Positions 1 through 8,646 of a stretch of DNA of 64,000 nt are shown in pieces (the stretch's first letter is position 1; the number at the start of each line of letters is the position of its first letter). The DNA is taken from positions 744,001 to 808,000 of the forward strand of contig NZ_PEFF01000001.1 of the NCBI RefSeq assembly GCF_002754375.1, given 5' to 3'. The position numbers and the translations under genes were made by a program. The DNA is from Variovorax sp. 54. Its GTDB lineage: Bacteria; Pseudomonadota; Gammaproteobacteria; Burkholderiales; Burkholderiaceae_C. A model generated the notes under the pieces. That model saw nothing but the letters and a program-made list of their open reading frames with translations, was not told the origin of the DNA and made no database searches.

Positions 1-1008
1 TATGTGTGGCAGGCGCGCGCGCCGGGCCAGGCCGTGATGCTGGGCGCGGTGTTCATGATCTACCAGTACGCGCAGCAGGCGGCGGGCGTCGTGACCTCGG
101 TGGCGGCCAACTTCAGTTTCTTCGCGCGCATGCACACCGACTACAGCAGCGCCGAGCCGATCTGGCACGCGCCGACGAGCGCCACGCTCGAGGCCCCACC
201 CGAAGAAGTGCCGGCGCATGAGCGCATCGATGCCCAGGCACCGTGGACGCAGCTGCAGGTCGAGAGCCTGCAATGGCGCTACGCGCCGCGCGGCGGCGGC
301 ACCGTCGCCGACGACCCGGCGGCGCCCACGCGCAGCGGCCTGCACGACGTGGCGCTCTCGCTGCGCCGGGGCCAGCGCGTGGCGCTGGTCGGCCCCAGCG
401 GCGGCGGCAAGAGCACGCTGCTGCGCGTGCTCGCCGGCCTGTATGCGCCGCACGGCGGCACGCTGGCGCTCGACGGCGTGCCGGCCGACTGGGCCCGGCT
501 GCGCCAGCTCGCCACGCTGATCCCGCAGGAGACCGAGCTGTTCGAGGCCAGCGTGCGCGAGAACCTGGCCTTCGGTCGCCCCTGCGACGACGAGCGCCTG
601 CGCGCCGCGCTGCACACGAGCACCTTCGACGAGGTGCTGCAGGCCACGCGCGGCGATCTCGACAGCGCGATCTCGGAACGTGGTTTCAATCTGTCGGGCG
701 GACAGCGCCAGCGGCTGTGCCTGGCGCGCGGCGTGCTCGCGGCCGAGGGCAGCTCGCTGCTGCTGCTCGACGAGCCGACCAGCGCGCTCGACGCCGCGAC
801 CGAGGCGCGCGTGCTGGGGCGCATTGCCGCGGCGTTTCCGCAGGCCTGCGTGATCGCCTCGGTGCACCGGCTGAGCCTGCTCGACCGCTTCGACACCGTG
901 ATCCTCATGGAAGCCGGTCACGTGCGCGACCACGGCCCGCGCGATGCGGTGCTGGCGCGCCAGCCGATGCTCCGGGACGTTCGGGAGGCGCCGGCCCCGC
1001 CGCAGTGA
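1..1008 (+). CDS. ABC transporter permease/ATP-binding protein (5' truncated by window edge)
   Basis: The reading frame is open from the first base, so only the end of the membrane domain and the whole nucleotide-binding domain are present. Visible ATPase motifs are Walker A GPSGGGKST, signature LSGGQRQR and Walker B LLLLDEPTSALD followed by a SVHRLS switch histidine. The N-terminal part (VMLGAVFMIYQYAQQ) looks like the last transmembrane helix of a fused exporter half-transporter of the ABCB/MsbA type. The inference is an ATP-driven exporter in the inner membrane that works as a dimer; the substrate cannot be told. A GTG at position 4 is internal, not a start. Confidence 0.85.
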   Translation, partial: YVWQARAPGQAVMLGAVFMIYQYAQQAAGVVTSVAANFSFFARMHTDYSSAEPIWHAPTSATLEAPPEEVPAHERIDAQAPWTQLQVESLQWRYAPRGGGTVADDPAAPTRSGLHDVALSLRRGQRVALVGPSGGGKSTLLRVLAGLYAPHGGTLALDGVPADWARLRQLATLIPQETELFEASVRENLAFGRPCDDERLRAALHTSTFDEVLQATRGDLDSAISERGFNLSGGQRQRLCLARGVLAAEGSSLLLLDEPTSALDAATEARVLGRIAAAFPQACVIASVHRLSLLDRFDTVILMEAGHVRDHGPRDAVLARQPMLRDVREAPAPPQ

Positions 1009-1177
1009 GTAGGACCCCTCCTGCGCCAGAAGGCGGCGTTCACACCCGCCGCGCTGGCATGCCTTCTGCAACAGTATCGGCATCCATTTGTTCACGTCTG
1101 GCCCCGCGCAGTCCCTTTTTGCGCTCCGGCTGCGTTCCAATCACATGGTTCTTCATTCCGCGAGCGTTTCCCGTCTC

Positions 1178-2860
1178 ATGCGTCCTTCCCGCGCCACCCT
1201 TCCGCTTGCCCTGCTCGGCGCCCTGCTGGGCCTGTCGGCCTGCACGTCCGGCACCACCGCCGCCCAGCGCCAGGCCGCCGCGAGCAAGCCCCCGCCCACC
1301 GACTGCGTGGCCTGGGTCGGTGCCGACCGCAACGCACGGGTCGGCGGCTACCTGTTGCCGCAGGCCGGCACCGCGGTGAACGCCGGGGGCCCGCGCGTGT
1401 GCGTGCCCGTGCTCATGAGCGCCTACCCCGTGCCCACCAACTATGCGGGCGGCGACTACCACGTGGGCCAGTTCACCGACGACCAGCTCAAGGCGCGCTG
1501 GCGCACCTGCAAGGCCGAGCCGGACTGCTTCGAGCGCGTGAACGCGCAGATGCAGCGCTGGCTGCCGCCCAACAAGGCGCGCGCCACGCGCGTGACCGGC
1601 GCGGTCGACCCGGCCGGGCGCATCGATGCCGACAGCCCGAACGTCGACCTGAAGCAGATCCGCCGCCCCGCCTTCTTCGCCAAGGCGCCCTACCGTGAAG
1701 GCATTGCCGAGGCCGACGCCCGCACCCACATCGTCGAGTTCACCGTGCCGCGCGACACCTTCGAGCGGCTCGACCTCAAGCTCACCGACCCGATCAAGCT
1801 GCGCGGCTGGTACCTCGAAGGCGCGGGCGTGGACGACGGTCAGGGCCGCAAGGTGCGTGCCCTCGCGGTCATGGCCGCGGGCGGCGGCGGGCAGCTCACG
1901 GCCCTCCAGCACCCGGACGAGGTGGCCTACCGCATCGACGGCGCCAGCGGCAAGGCCGTGCCGGTGTCTTTCCCCAACGGCACCACCGAGGCCATGGGCC
2001 AGCGCTGGTGGCGCGAGAATCTGCACGCGCTGAACAATGCCGGCTTCGACGTGCTGGCCTACGACCGGCGCGGCGAAGGCCTGTCGGGCGGCGTGAGCGA
2101 CACCAACACGTTGGAGCAAGGCGAAGACGTGTTCCGCGTGCTCACGCAACTCGACAACGGCCAGGGCCTGCGACTGCTCACGCCCTCGGGCCAGTTGTTC
2201 GAAGGCAACGCCGCGCGCGGGCGACTGCTCGCGGGCCAGAGGGCCAGCGAGATTCCACTGGTGCTCGGCGGCTACTCGCGCGGCTCGATGTCGACCGCCT
2301 GGGCCCTCACGCGCAACTACGTGGCCGCCTGCAGCTTCGACATGCCCGTGCCCAACTGCACGCCGGCGCGCGGCTGGCGCAACATCCGCGGGGCCATCCT
2401 GCTGTCGTCGTTCGCCAGCGGCGCGGGCTACCTGCCCGATGCGCCCGACCTGGCCGACCGCAACCTGTTCCTGGGCGGCATGGCGGCAGACCACCACATC
2501 CTTTTCTATCCGAACTCCGCCACGCTCGCGGGCATGGACCGCTGGCCCGCCGCCTTCTTCGGCAAGGGCCTGTGGGACCGCGCCGAATCGCTCGAAGGCA
2601 CCGTGGCCGCCTACAACCGCATCCGCGGCGTGAAGGAGATCGTGCTGTCGCGCGGCCCGCACGCCATCGAGACCTGGCCCGAGTCCGAACGGCGCTACCT
2701 GCGCGAGCGCATGGTGGCCTACGCGAAGGTGGTGATCGTCGGCGGGCGTGCCGTGCCGGGCGCGCGGCCGTGGAAAGATTTCAAGTCGCTGGTCGCGACC
2801 ACGCCCGATGTGTGGGAGCCTTCGTCGCGCCCAGGCACGGGCCCCGGACGACAGCCCTGA
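1178..2860 (+). CDS. Secreted lipoprotein, alpha/beta-hydrolase-like
   Basis: The chosen ATG gives MRPSRATLPLALLGALLG followed by the lipobox LSAC, a clear lipoprotein signal; upstream in-frame ATG (1145) and TTG/GTG codons would bury it. The mature protein of about 540 residues has a nucleophile-elbow-like GGYSRGS motif in its second half and a preceding DRRGEGLSGG segment, both usual in alpha/beta hydrolases such as serine esterases and peptidases. HAIETWPESERRYLRE near the C-terminus may carry the catalytic histidine. The substrate is unknown. The frame is long and ends 21 bases before the next gene, so the two may be cotranscribed. Confidence 0.72.
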   Translation: MRPSRATLPLALLGALLGLSACTSGTTAAQRQAAASKPPPTDCVAWVGADRNARVGGYLLPQAGTAVNAGGPRVCVPVLMSAYPVPTNYAGGDYHVGQFTDDQLKARWRTCKAEPDCFERVNAQMQRWLPPNKARATRVTGAVDPAGRIDADSPNVDLKQIRRPAFFAKAPYREGIAEADARTHIVEFTVPRDTFERLDLKLTDPIKLRGWYLEGAGVDDGQGRKVRALAVMAAGGGGQLTALQHPDEVAYRIDGASGKAVPVSFPNGTTEAMGQRWWRENLHALNNAGFDVLAYDRRGEGLSGGVSDTNTLEQGEDVFRVLTQLDNGQGLRLLTPSGQLFEGNAARGRLLAGQRASEIPLVLGGYSRGSMSTAWALTRNYVAACSFDMPVPNCTPARGWRNIRGAILLSSFASGAGYLPDAPDLADRNLFLGGMAADHHILFYPNSATLAGMDRWPAAFFGKGLWDRAESLEGTVAAYNRIRGVKEIVLSRGPHAIETWPESERRYLRERMVAYAKVVIVGGRAVPGARPWKDFKSLVATTPDVWEPSSRPGTGPGRQP

Positions 2861-2890
2861 GATCGACAGGCCACCGCCACAATGGCGGCC

Positions 2891-3226
2891 ATGGACCTGC
2901 TCAAGACCTTCGGCCTCTTCATCGCGACCGCACTTGCGGAAATCGTCGGCTGCTACCTGCCCTACCTGTGGCTCAAGCAGGGCCAGTCGATGTGGCTGCT
3001 GGTGCCTGCGGCGCTGAGCCTGGCGCTCTTCGCGTGGCTGCTCTCGCTGCACCCGACGGCTGCGGGCCGCGTGTATGCGGCCTACGGTGGGGTCTACATC
3101 GGCGTGGCCATTCTGTGGCTGTGGGCCGTGGACAAGGTGACGCCGTCCACCAGCGACTGGGTCGGCGTGGCCGTGTGCTTCCTCGGCATGGGCATCATCA
3201 TGTTCGGCCCGCGCAGCGCGGGCTGA
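2891..3226 (+). CDS. YnfA-family (UPF0060) small membrane protein
   Basis: About 111 residues with four hydrophobic segments. The sequence [13 protein letters not shown] with flanking [13 protein letters not shown] is the hallmark of the YnfA family, a relative of small multidrug-resistance transporters; family function is weakly defined (possible cation/drug efflux in the inner membrane). The ATG at 2891 aligns with the family N-terminus ([20 protein letters not shown]); an ATG three codons upstream (2882) is the alternative. It is followed 13 bases later by the YkvA-like gene, so both are probably one transcript. Confidence 0.88.
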   Translation: MDLLKTFGLFIATALAEIVGCYLPYLWLKQGQSMWLLVPAALSLALFAWLLSLHPTAAGRVYAAYGGVYIGVAILWLWAVDKVTPSTSDWVGVAVCFLGMGIIMFGPRSAG

Positions 3227-3239
3227 TGCCTTGGTCACG

Positions 3240-3617
3240 ATGAAGCTCCGGGACTGGGCGCGCCGCATCAAGCGCGACGCCGTCACCCTCTGGTTCGCCT
3301 GCCGCGACCCCGCCACGCCGTGGCTGCCGAAGGCGCTGTGCTGGTTCACCGTGGCCTACGCGCTGAGCCCCATCGACCTGATTCCCGACTTCATTCCCGT
3401 GCTCGGCTACCTCGACGACGTGTTGCTGCTGCCTGCGCTGATCTGGCTCGCGGTGCGCCTGCTGCCGCCCGAGGTCATCGCACGCAGCCGCGAACGTGCC
3501 GAAGACTGGATGGCGCGCACCGGCAGCCGGCCGACAAGCAAGGTCGGCATGGCCCTGGTCATCGGCGTCTGGGTGGTGGTGGCGGCCGGGCTGGCCTGGT
3601 GGCTCTGGCCGCGCTGA
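3240..3617 (+). CDS. YkvA/DUF1232 family membrane protein
   Basis: A 125-residue protein with the DUF1232 core PKALCWFTVAYALSPIDLIP followed by DFIPVLGYLDDVLLLPALIW, the diagnostic pattern of YkvA-like proteins, and a C-terminal transmembrane helix (VGMALVIGVWVVVAAGLAWWLW). The family function is unknown; it is an inner-membrane protein. A TTG at 3231 lies upstream, but the ATG at 3240 gives a normal N-terminus. It is convergent with the DUF2894 gene, the stop codons being only about 7 bases apart. Confidence 0.85.
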   Translation: MKLRDWARRIKRDAVTLWFACRDPATPWLPKALCWFTVAYALSPIDLIPDFIPVLGYLDDVLLLPALIWLAVRLLPPEVIARSRERAEDWMARTGSRPTSKVGMALVIGVWVVVAAGLAWWLWPR

Positions 3618-3624
3618 GCGGCCG

Positions 3625-4281
3625 TCAACCGGCGCGGCTGCGCGAACTCTTGCGCGGGCTCTCGGTGCGCGCCACACGTGCGGCCTCGGCCGCGGCGTTC
3701 ACCTGCTCGATCCACAGCAGCGCATCGACGTGCGCCATGAAGCGCTGCAGGTACTGCGGCGACAGGTCGCGCATCAGCGTGAGCGCGCGCTGCACGAGGT
3801 GGTGCGTGTTGAGCGGACCGGCGTTCTTCGGCACCTTGGCGAGCGATTGCGTCACGCGCTGGTCGGCGGCGAGCTTCGACCAGGTGCTGCGGAAATAGCT
3901 CAGCGTCTTGAGCTCGGGCGCGGTCGACAGGCTGGGCACGGCGTCGCCGTCGGTCGCCGCCGCGTCGGGCGGGGGCGGCAGCGGCGCGAGTTGGGCGATG
4001 TGCACCATCAGCTCTGCGAGCGCGGTGTGCAGCGGCGCTTCGGTCGGCGCTTCTGCCTCGGGTGCGACCTTGTCGAGATCGGCGCGGTAGGTCGCCATGA
4101 GGCTGGCCAGTCGCGCATCCAGCAGACGTCGCGCCTCGCCCGCGTGCGCCGCCGCGCGCTGCGCCATCGCCTCGATGAAGCGGAAGCGCACCGGGTCGAA
4201 GCGGTCGTCGCCGCGCGCGCGCCAGGCGTCGAGCGCCGCGACCGCGTCGACCTGATCGTCCGGTGCTGTGTCGTTACTCAC
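3625..4281 (-). CDS. DUF2894 family protein, last gene of stator-like module
   Basis: About 218 residues, soluble, acidic N-terminal half (NDTAPDDQVDAVAALDAW) with an Ala/Pro-rich middle and a C-terminal part LSYFRSTWSKLAADQRVTQS then PKNAGPLNTHHLVQRALTLM, matching the DUF2894 pattern seen beside DUF802 and OmpA genes in beta-proteobacteria. The GTG at 4281 is chosen because it overlaps the end of the OmpA-like gene by 8 bases; the frame extends upstream to 4365 but only as antisense-like Arg-rich residues. Function unknown; the resemblance of QSLAKVPKNAGPLN to TssA-like or DNA-adaptor folds was considered and not supported. Probably a cytoplasmic partner of the membrane complex encoded just upstream. 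Confidence 0.75.
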   Translation of the reverse strand: MSNDTAPDDQVDAVAALDAWRARGDDRFDPVRFRFIEAMAQRAAAHAGEARRLLDARLASLMATYRADLDKVAPEAEAPTEAPLHTALAELMVHIAQLAPLPPPPDAAATDGDAVPSLSTAPELKTLSYFRSTWSKLAADQRVTQSLAKVPKNAGPLNTHHLVQRALTLMRDLSPQYLQRFMAHVDALLWIEQVNAAAEAARVARTESPRKSSRSRAG

Positions 4282-4936
4282 GGGGCTTCGCAGCGTCGGG
4301 CGTGTTCTTGGGCCGGGGCGTCGGCGCCATCTCCACGCGGCGGTTCTTCGCGCGGCCTTCCGCATCGCCGTTCGAGGCCACGGCCTGCTCGGCGCCGAAC
4401 GCGGCAGCGAACACCGACGACGAGGGCACGCCCTCTTCGATCAGCGCGCGCGTCACGGTGAGCGCACGCTGGGCGGACAGCTCCCAGTTGTCGGCGAACA
4501 GGCGCGCGCCTTCGCGCATCTGGCGGTCGTCGGTGAAGCCGCTCACCATCAGGATCTCGTCGCGCGCCTTCAGGTAGGCGCCCAGCGGGCCGGCCAGGCT
4601 TTTCAGCAGTTGCCGGCCGCCGGGTTGCAGGTCGGCGGAGTTGAAGGCGAACAGCACGCTGCCGCTGATGCCGATACGGCCGTTGTTGAGCGTCACGCGG
4701 CCTGCGGCGAGCGGACCGGCCAGCGCCTGTTCGAGCGCCTCGCGGCGCTGCGATTCGGCGCGGCGCTGCTGCACCTCGGTTTCGAGGCGGCTCGCCAGGT
4801 CCAGCTGCATGCCGAGCACGCACACCAGGATCAGCACGAACGCGCCCAGCATGCCCGCCATCAGGTCGCCGAACACCGCCCACACGGGGACGGTCGGCTC
4901 CAGGCCGGCGTCGAGGTCGATCTCGTCGCGCCCCAT
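4274..4936 (-). CDS. MotB/OmpA-like inner-membrane peptidoglycan-binding protein
   Basis: A 220-residue protein with one N-terminal transmembrane helix, PVWAVFGDLMAGMLGAFVLI, whose Asp (D24) sits where the proton-channel aspartate of MotB (FxDLM) lies. A short coiled coil (ETEVQQRRAESQRREALEQA) is followed by an OmpA domain: GSVLFAFNSADLQPGGRQLL, VSGFTDDRQ, NWELSAQRALTVTRAL and a terminal GRAKNRRVEM that binds peptidoglycan in the family. It begins 1 base from the end of the DUF802 gene, so the two are translationally linked. Inferred to be the MotB-like half of a stator whose MotA-like half is the DUF802 protein. Confidence 0.88.
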   Translation of the reverse strand: MGRDEIDLDAGLEPTVPVWAVFGDLMAGMLGAFVLILVCVLGMQLDLASRLETEVQQRRAESQRREALEQALAGPLAAGRVTLNNGRIGISGSVLFAFNSADLQPGGRQLLKSLAGPLGAYLKARDEILMVSGFTDDRQMREGARLFADNWELSAQRALTVTRALIEEGVPSSSVFAAAFGAEQAVASNGDAEGRAKNRRVEMAPTPRPKNTPDAAKPRE

Positions 4937-4937
4937 C

Positions 4938-7760
4938 TCAGGCCTCGCTGCCCACGGCCGTCTGGCGGCTTGCGAACTGCTGCAGGTCTTCGACGATCTG
5001 CTTCTGCGACATGATGCTCAGGTCGATCACCTCGCGCGCCTGCGCCACGTAATAGGCCAGCTGTTCGTCGCTGCGAGCGAGCGACTTGCCCAGCGCGCCT
5101 TCGATGCGCTGCAGATGCGCCACCAGCTTGTCGTTCGACTCGCCGAAGCGCTGCACGGCAAAGCCGAAGGCCTCGCCCAGGCTCGCCACCTCGACCGCGC
5201 CGCCGGTGATCTGCGCGGCAATGCCGGCCATCTTCTCGGTCTCGCTCTCGACCTTCTCGGTGAAGCTGGTGCCCACGCGTTCCATCATGTCGGCCGAGGC
5301 CGTGACGAGCGCGTCGATGGCGCTGCGCTGCTCGGTCGAGGCATGGTTCACCGCGCCCAGCAGGGTCTCGAGCGTGCCGAGGATGCGACTGCGCTCTTCG
5401 AGCATGTCGTTGTCGCGCGCCATGCCGTCGGACAGCTTCTGGCGCAGCTCGGCGATCACGTCGGCCGCGGCCTTCGGTGCTTCGGCCGCCACCTGCAGCA
5501 GCTGCGCGACTTCGGCCACGGTCTGCTTGGCATTGGCCTCGGCCTGCGACGACATGTCGCGCACGGTCTGCGCCAGCGTCTCGCTCATCTGCTGCTGCTG
5601 GCTCAGGCTGTGTGCGCCGGCCTGCTGCCATTCCTTCTGCAGCGACGCGGCCATGGTCTCGAGCGACCCACTCCAGGCCGCGAGGCGCTGCGCGTCGCGC
5701 GTGGCGAGTTCGGTCTGCAGGTTGGCGTGCGCCTCGCGCACGGTGTCGAGCAGCGAAGCGGCGGCGCGGGGCGCGTCCGATGCGGCCTGCAGCAGCTGCG
5801 CGACTTCGGCGACGGTCTGCTTGGCGTGTGCCTCGGCCTGCGTCGACACGTCGCGCGCGGCCTGCGCCAGCGTGTCGCTCAGTTGCTGTTGCTGGCTCAG
5901 CGTGTGCGCGCCGGCCTGCTGCCATTCCTTCTGCAGCGACGCGGCCATGGCTTCGAGCGACTGGCTCCAGGCCGACAGGCGCTGCGCATCGCGCGCCGCA
6001 AGTTCGGTCTGCAGGCTGGTGTGCGCTTCGCCCACGGTGCGCAGCAGCGAAGCCGAATGCTGCTCGAAGGTAGCGGCAGCAGCGGTGAGTGCCTGGTGCG
6101 AATCGCCCGACAGTTTTTCGCTGACGCGCTGGTGCTGCGCAAGCGCGCTGCCCCAGGTGTCGGACACGCTGCCCACGGTGCTTTCGAGGCGGGCGGACAC
6201 GCCGTCGACCAGTGCGGCCGAGCGCTGCTCGAAGGTCTCGGCAAAGCGTTCGAGCGTGCCGCGCAGGTCGCTGGACAGCGCACCGCTCGCGCGCTCGTGT
6301 TCGGCCAACGCAGCCTTCCAGGTGTCGGCGACGCCGGCAGTCGAGGCCTCGAAACGGTCTGTGAGGCCTTCGAGCTGCCGTTCGACGGCCTGCGCCATGC
6401 CGCCTTGCAACGCCGCTGCTTCGCGCGCGATGCCGAGCATGGCCGCCTCGACCACGGGCTGGATCGTGGCGCCGGCGATGCGGGCGGTGTCGGTGAGGCT
6501 GTCTTTCAGCGAGCGATCGACCGAGGCGGCCAGCCCGCTGTACGCGGCCTCGGCCTTCTCGTGGAAGCTGTCCTGGCTGGCGACGAGGCGGTCGTTCTGC
6601 GACTGGCTCTGACGCTCCAGCGCGGCCATCATGGTCTGCAGCTGGCCGACCAGCTCGGGCATCACCTTCGCCACGGGCTGGATGGTTTCGCCGGCGATGC
6701 GGGCGCTGTCGGCCAGGCTGTCCTTCAGCGAGCGATCGACCGATGCGGCCAGCCCGCTGTACGCGGCCTCGGCCTTCTGGTGGAAGCTGTCCTGGCTGGC
6801 GACGAGGCGGTCGTTCTGCGTCTGGGTCTGGCGCTCCATCGCGGCCATCATGGTCTGCAGCTGGCCGACCAGCTCGGGCATCACGCGCGCCACGGGCTGG
6901 ATGGTTTCGCCGGCAATGCGGGCGCTGTCGGCCAGGCTGTCTTTGAGCGAGCGATCGACCGATGCGGCGAGCCCCGTGTAGGCGGCCTCGGTCTTCTGGT
7001 GAAAGTTGTCCTGGCTGGCGACCAGGCGTTCGTTGAGCGACTGGCTCTGGCGGTCCATCGCGGCCACCATGGCCTGCAGCTGGTCGACCAGCGCCGGCAT
7101 TGCGTGCGCCTGCTGCTGCATGAGCTTGAACGACTCTTCGCGGCGGTGCGCCAGCGAATGGCCGCGCAGCGAGGTCGCGATCTGCGTGTCGAGCGCCTGC
7201 CCGGCCAGCAGGCGTTCGCGCCGGCACAGCGCCGAGGCCAGGCCCAGCATGGCCGACGCGGCCACGCCCGCCACCGAGGTGCCGAAAGCCAGGCCCAGGC
7301 CGCGCACGGGGGCCGACAGCGAGTTGCGGATGGCCTGCACGTCGGTCGCGCTTTCGAGCGCCAGACCCGTGCCGTTGAGCGTGACCACCATGCCCAGGAA
7401 GGTGCCCAGCATGCCCAGCAGCACCAGCAGGCCCGCAAGGTACGGCGTGAGCGCCGGGCCCGGCAGGCCGACGCGCTCGCCCTCGATGCGCAGGCGCACC
7501 GCATTGCGCAGCGAGGGGTGCAGGTTCGCGAGCCAATCGCCGAGGCTCGTCAGCGGCGCCGACAGGTCGTTCACAGCGCGCGACAGCGTGCTGGTGGCCT
7601 GGTGAAAGCGGTGCAGCTCCAGCGCGCCCATCAGGTAGAACGCGCCGATCAGCGCCGTGATCACCAGGGCCAGCGGGTTGTGGCCCACGTAGCTGGCACC
7701 GACCCAGCACACGACGGCCAGGCCCACGAGGAAGACGGAGTAATGGAAAAATCTGTTCAT
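4938..7760 (-). CDS. DUF802 protein: MotA/TolQ-like membrane domain with long coiled-coil tail (ZorA-like)
   Basis: A 940-residue protein. Four hydrophobic segments lie at about residues 5-25, 30-50, 106-130 and 156-182; the third, LLVLLGMLGTFLGMVVTLNG, is the MotA/ExbB/TolQ signature. The remaining 740 residues are Ala/Gln/Glu-rich predicted coiled coil containing three 73-residue repeats and two 98-residue repeats (separate entries). The architecture, ion-channel subunit plus very long cytoplasmic tail next to a MotB-like gene, is that of ZorA from Zorya defence systems, although the Zorya effectors ZorC/ZorD/ZorE are absent. It starts 36 bases after the DUF3348 gene. The family function is unknown; a proton- or sodium-driven complex is an inference. 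Confidence 0.85.
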   Translation of the reverse strand: MNRFFHYSVFLVGLAVVCWVGASYVGHNPLALVITALIGAFYLMGALELHRFHQATSTLSRAVNDLSAPLTSLGDWLANLHPSLRNAVRLRIEGERVGLPGPALTPYLAGLLVLLGMLGTFLGMVVTLNGTGLALESATDVQAIRNSLSAPVRGLGLAFGTSVAGVAASAMLGLASALCRRERLLAGQALDTQIATSLRGHSLAHRREESFKLMQQQAHAMPALVDQLQAMVAAMDRQSQSLNERLVASQDNFHQKTEAAYTGLAASVDRSLKDSLADSARIAGETIQPVARVMPELVGQLQTMMAAMERQTQTQNDRLVASQDSFHQKAEAAYSGLAASVDRSLKDSLADSARIAGETIQPVAKVMPELVGQLQTMMAALERQSQSQNDRLVASQDSFHEKAEAAYSGLAASVDRSLKDSLTDTARIAGATIQPVVEAAMLGIAREAAALQGGMAQAVERQLEGLTDRFEASTAGVADTWKAALAEHERASGALSSDLRGTLERFAETFEQRSAALVDGVSARLESTVGSVSDTWGSALAQHQRVSEKLSGDSHQALTAAAATFEQHSASLLRTVGEAHTSLQTELAARDAQRLSAWSQSLEAMAASLQKEWQQAGAHTLSQQQQLSDTLAQAARDVSTQAEAHAKQTVAEVAQLLQAASDAPRAAASLLDTVREAHANLQTELATRDAQRLAAWSGSLETMAASLQKEWQQAGAHSLSQQQQMSETLAQTVRDMSSQAEANAKQTVAEVAQLLQVAAEAPKAAADVIAELRQKLSDGMARDNDMLEERSRILGTLETLLGAVNHASTEQRSAIDALVTASADMMERVGTSFTEKVESETEKMAGIAAQITGGAVEVASLGEAFGFAVQRFGESNDKLVAHLQRIEGALGKSLARSDEQLAYYVAQAREVIDLSIMSQKQIVEDLQQFASRQTAVGSEA
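5487..6074 (-). repeat. Two tandem 294-bp direct repeats inside the DUF802 gene
   Basis: The sequence cctgctgccattccttctgc occurs at 5621 and again at 5915, 294 bases (98 codons) apart, with flanking similarity over the full unit. Each copy encodes QTVAEVAQLLQ, then a TELATRDAQRLAAW-like stretch and MAASLQKEWQQAGAHSLSQ. Copies differ by scattered substitutions only. Confidence 0.88.
6440..7095 (-). repeat. Three tandem 219-bp direct repeats inside the DUF802 gene
   Basis: The sequence gagcgatcga and its surroundings recur at 6511, 6730 and 6949, exactly 219 bases (73 codons) apart. Each copy encodes a unit beginning GLAASVDRSLKDSL and ending with QAMVAAMDRQSQSLNDRLVA-like text. The exact spacing without indels shows in-frame tandem duplication of a coiled-coil segment, the DUF802 repeat. 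Confidence 0.9.
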
Positions 7761-7796
7761 GGAAGCTTGTTGTCTTGTCTCTTGGGGGGCTGCAGG

Positions 7797-8501
7797 CTAG
7801 CGATCGCGAAGGGCTTCGAGCAGGCCTTCGACCGGTTGCATGCGAATGTCCAGCTCGGCCCGCAACACGCTTTGCATGTCGCGGCCGAACACGTTCAGCC
7901 AGCCGCCGGCGGAATTCGGTGGCGGCTGGGGGGTGTCGGGGTTGGCGTCCTGCGCGGCCTGGTTGGCTTCACGCAGGCGCTTGAAGTGTTTCTCCAGCAG
8001 CGACGGCACGCTCGCCAGCAGGCTGCGTTCGCGGGCGCCCACCACCTGTTCCAGGATGGCGTCCACCGCGGCCAGCCGGGCCAGCTCGGGCGAACGGGTC
8101 GCGAGCCGGGCCCGCAAACGGGCACGCAGCGGTTCGATGGCCGTTTCCATGGCCTGCTGCCGCGCGAAGTAGCGGCGGCGGTACGGCGGAAAGTCGTCGT
8201 TCGCGCCCGGCAGCACGGAGGCCACGCCGCCGTCGGCATTGCCCTTGGCCAGTGCGGCCTTCAGACGCGCGCACTCCTGCGCCTCCTCGTTGCTCTCGGA
8301 CGCCCGGGCGCCGGACACGGCGACGCCCAGATCGGAATCCAAAGCTGCAGACAAGGAGATGGCGTCGGTCCAACTGAACCACTGACTCAAACGATCCGCG
8401 AGGGCTTGCCTGGATTCGGGAACGTCGATGTCGCTCAATTGAGCGAGCAAGCGAGTGAGCGCCGAGCCGGTGAAGCCTGTGCGCCGTGACACTTGCACCA
8501 T
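7797..8501 (-). CDS. DUF3348 family protein, first gene of stator-like module
   Basis: About 234 residues, soluble, starting MVQVSRRTGFTGSALTRLLA; the middle has FPPYRRRYFARQQAMETAIE and the C-terminus VFGRDMQSVLRAELDIRMQP. This is the DUF3348 family, usually encoded directly before DUF802 genes. The ATG at 8501 is preferred over an upstream TTG at 8576 because the extra residues are non-family-like, although no strong Shine-Dalgarno sequence is visible. Function unknown; constant linkage to the MotA/MotB-like pair suggests a cytoplasmic partner or regulator. Confidence 0.78.
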   Translation of the reverse strand: MVQVSRRTGFTGSALTRLLAQLSDIDVPESRQALADRLSQWFSWTDAISLSAALDSDLGVAVSGARASESNEEAQECARLKAALAKGNADGGVASVLPGANDDFPPYRRRYFARQQAMETAIEPLRARLRARLATRSPELARLAAVDAILEQVVGARERSLLASVPSLLEKHFKRLREANQAAQDANPDTPQPPPNSAGGWLNVFGRDMQSVLRAELDIRMQPVEGLLEALRDR

Positions 8502-8646
8502 ACCGCGAGAGAGGGAGAAAACCGGGCAGTTTACACCGGTCAACTGGGCGCTTTGCCTCTGTGAACTGGTGCACAAGAAGCGCCGGAGAAGTGAAACGGT
8601 GTGTGACGGGAATCGAGAAAATGGAAGCCCGGCCGACCCACCGCGA

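Noticed and set aside
1040..3349. A 769-codon minus-strand frame opposite the hydrolase and YnfA genes.
   Set aside because: Low-complexity His/Ala/Gly/Arg shadow; the plus-strand genes have a signal peptide, lipobox and family motifs.
4641..8489. A 1282-codon plus-strand open frame opposite the DUF802 gene, and a similar one at 38212-41520 opposite the tad genes.
   Set aside because: Both are His/Arg/Gln/Leu-rich shadows of codon-biased minus-strand genes whose protein motifs are clear; no independent support.
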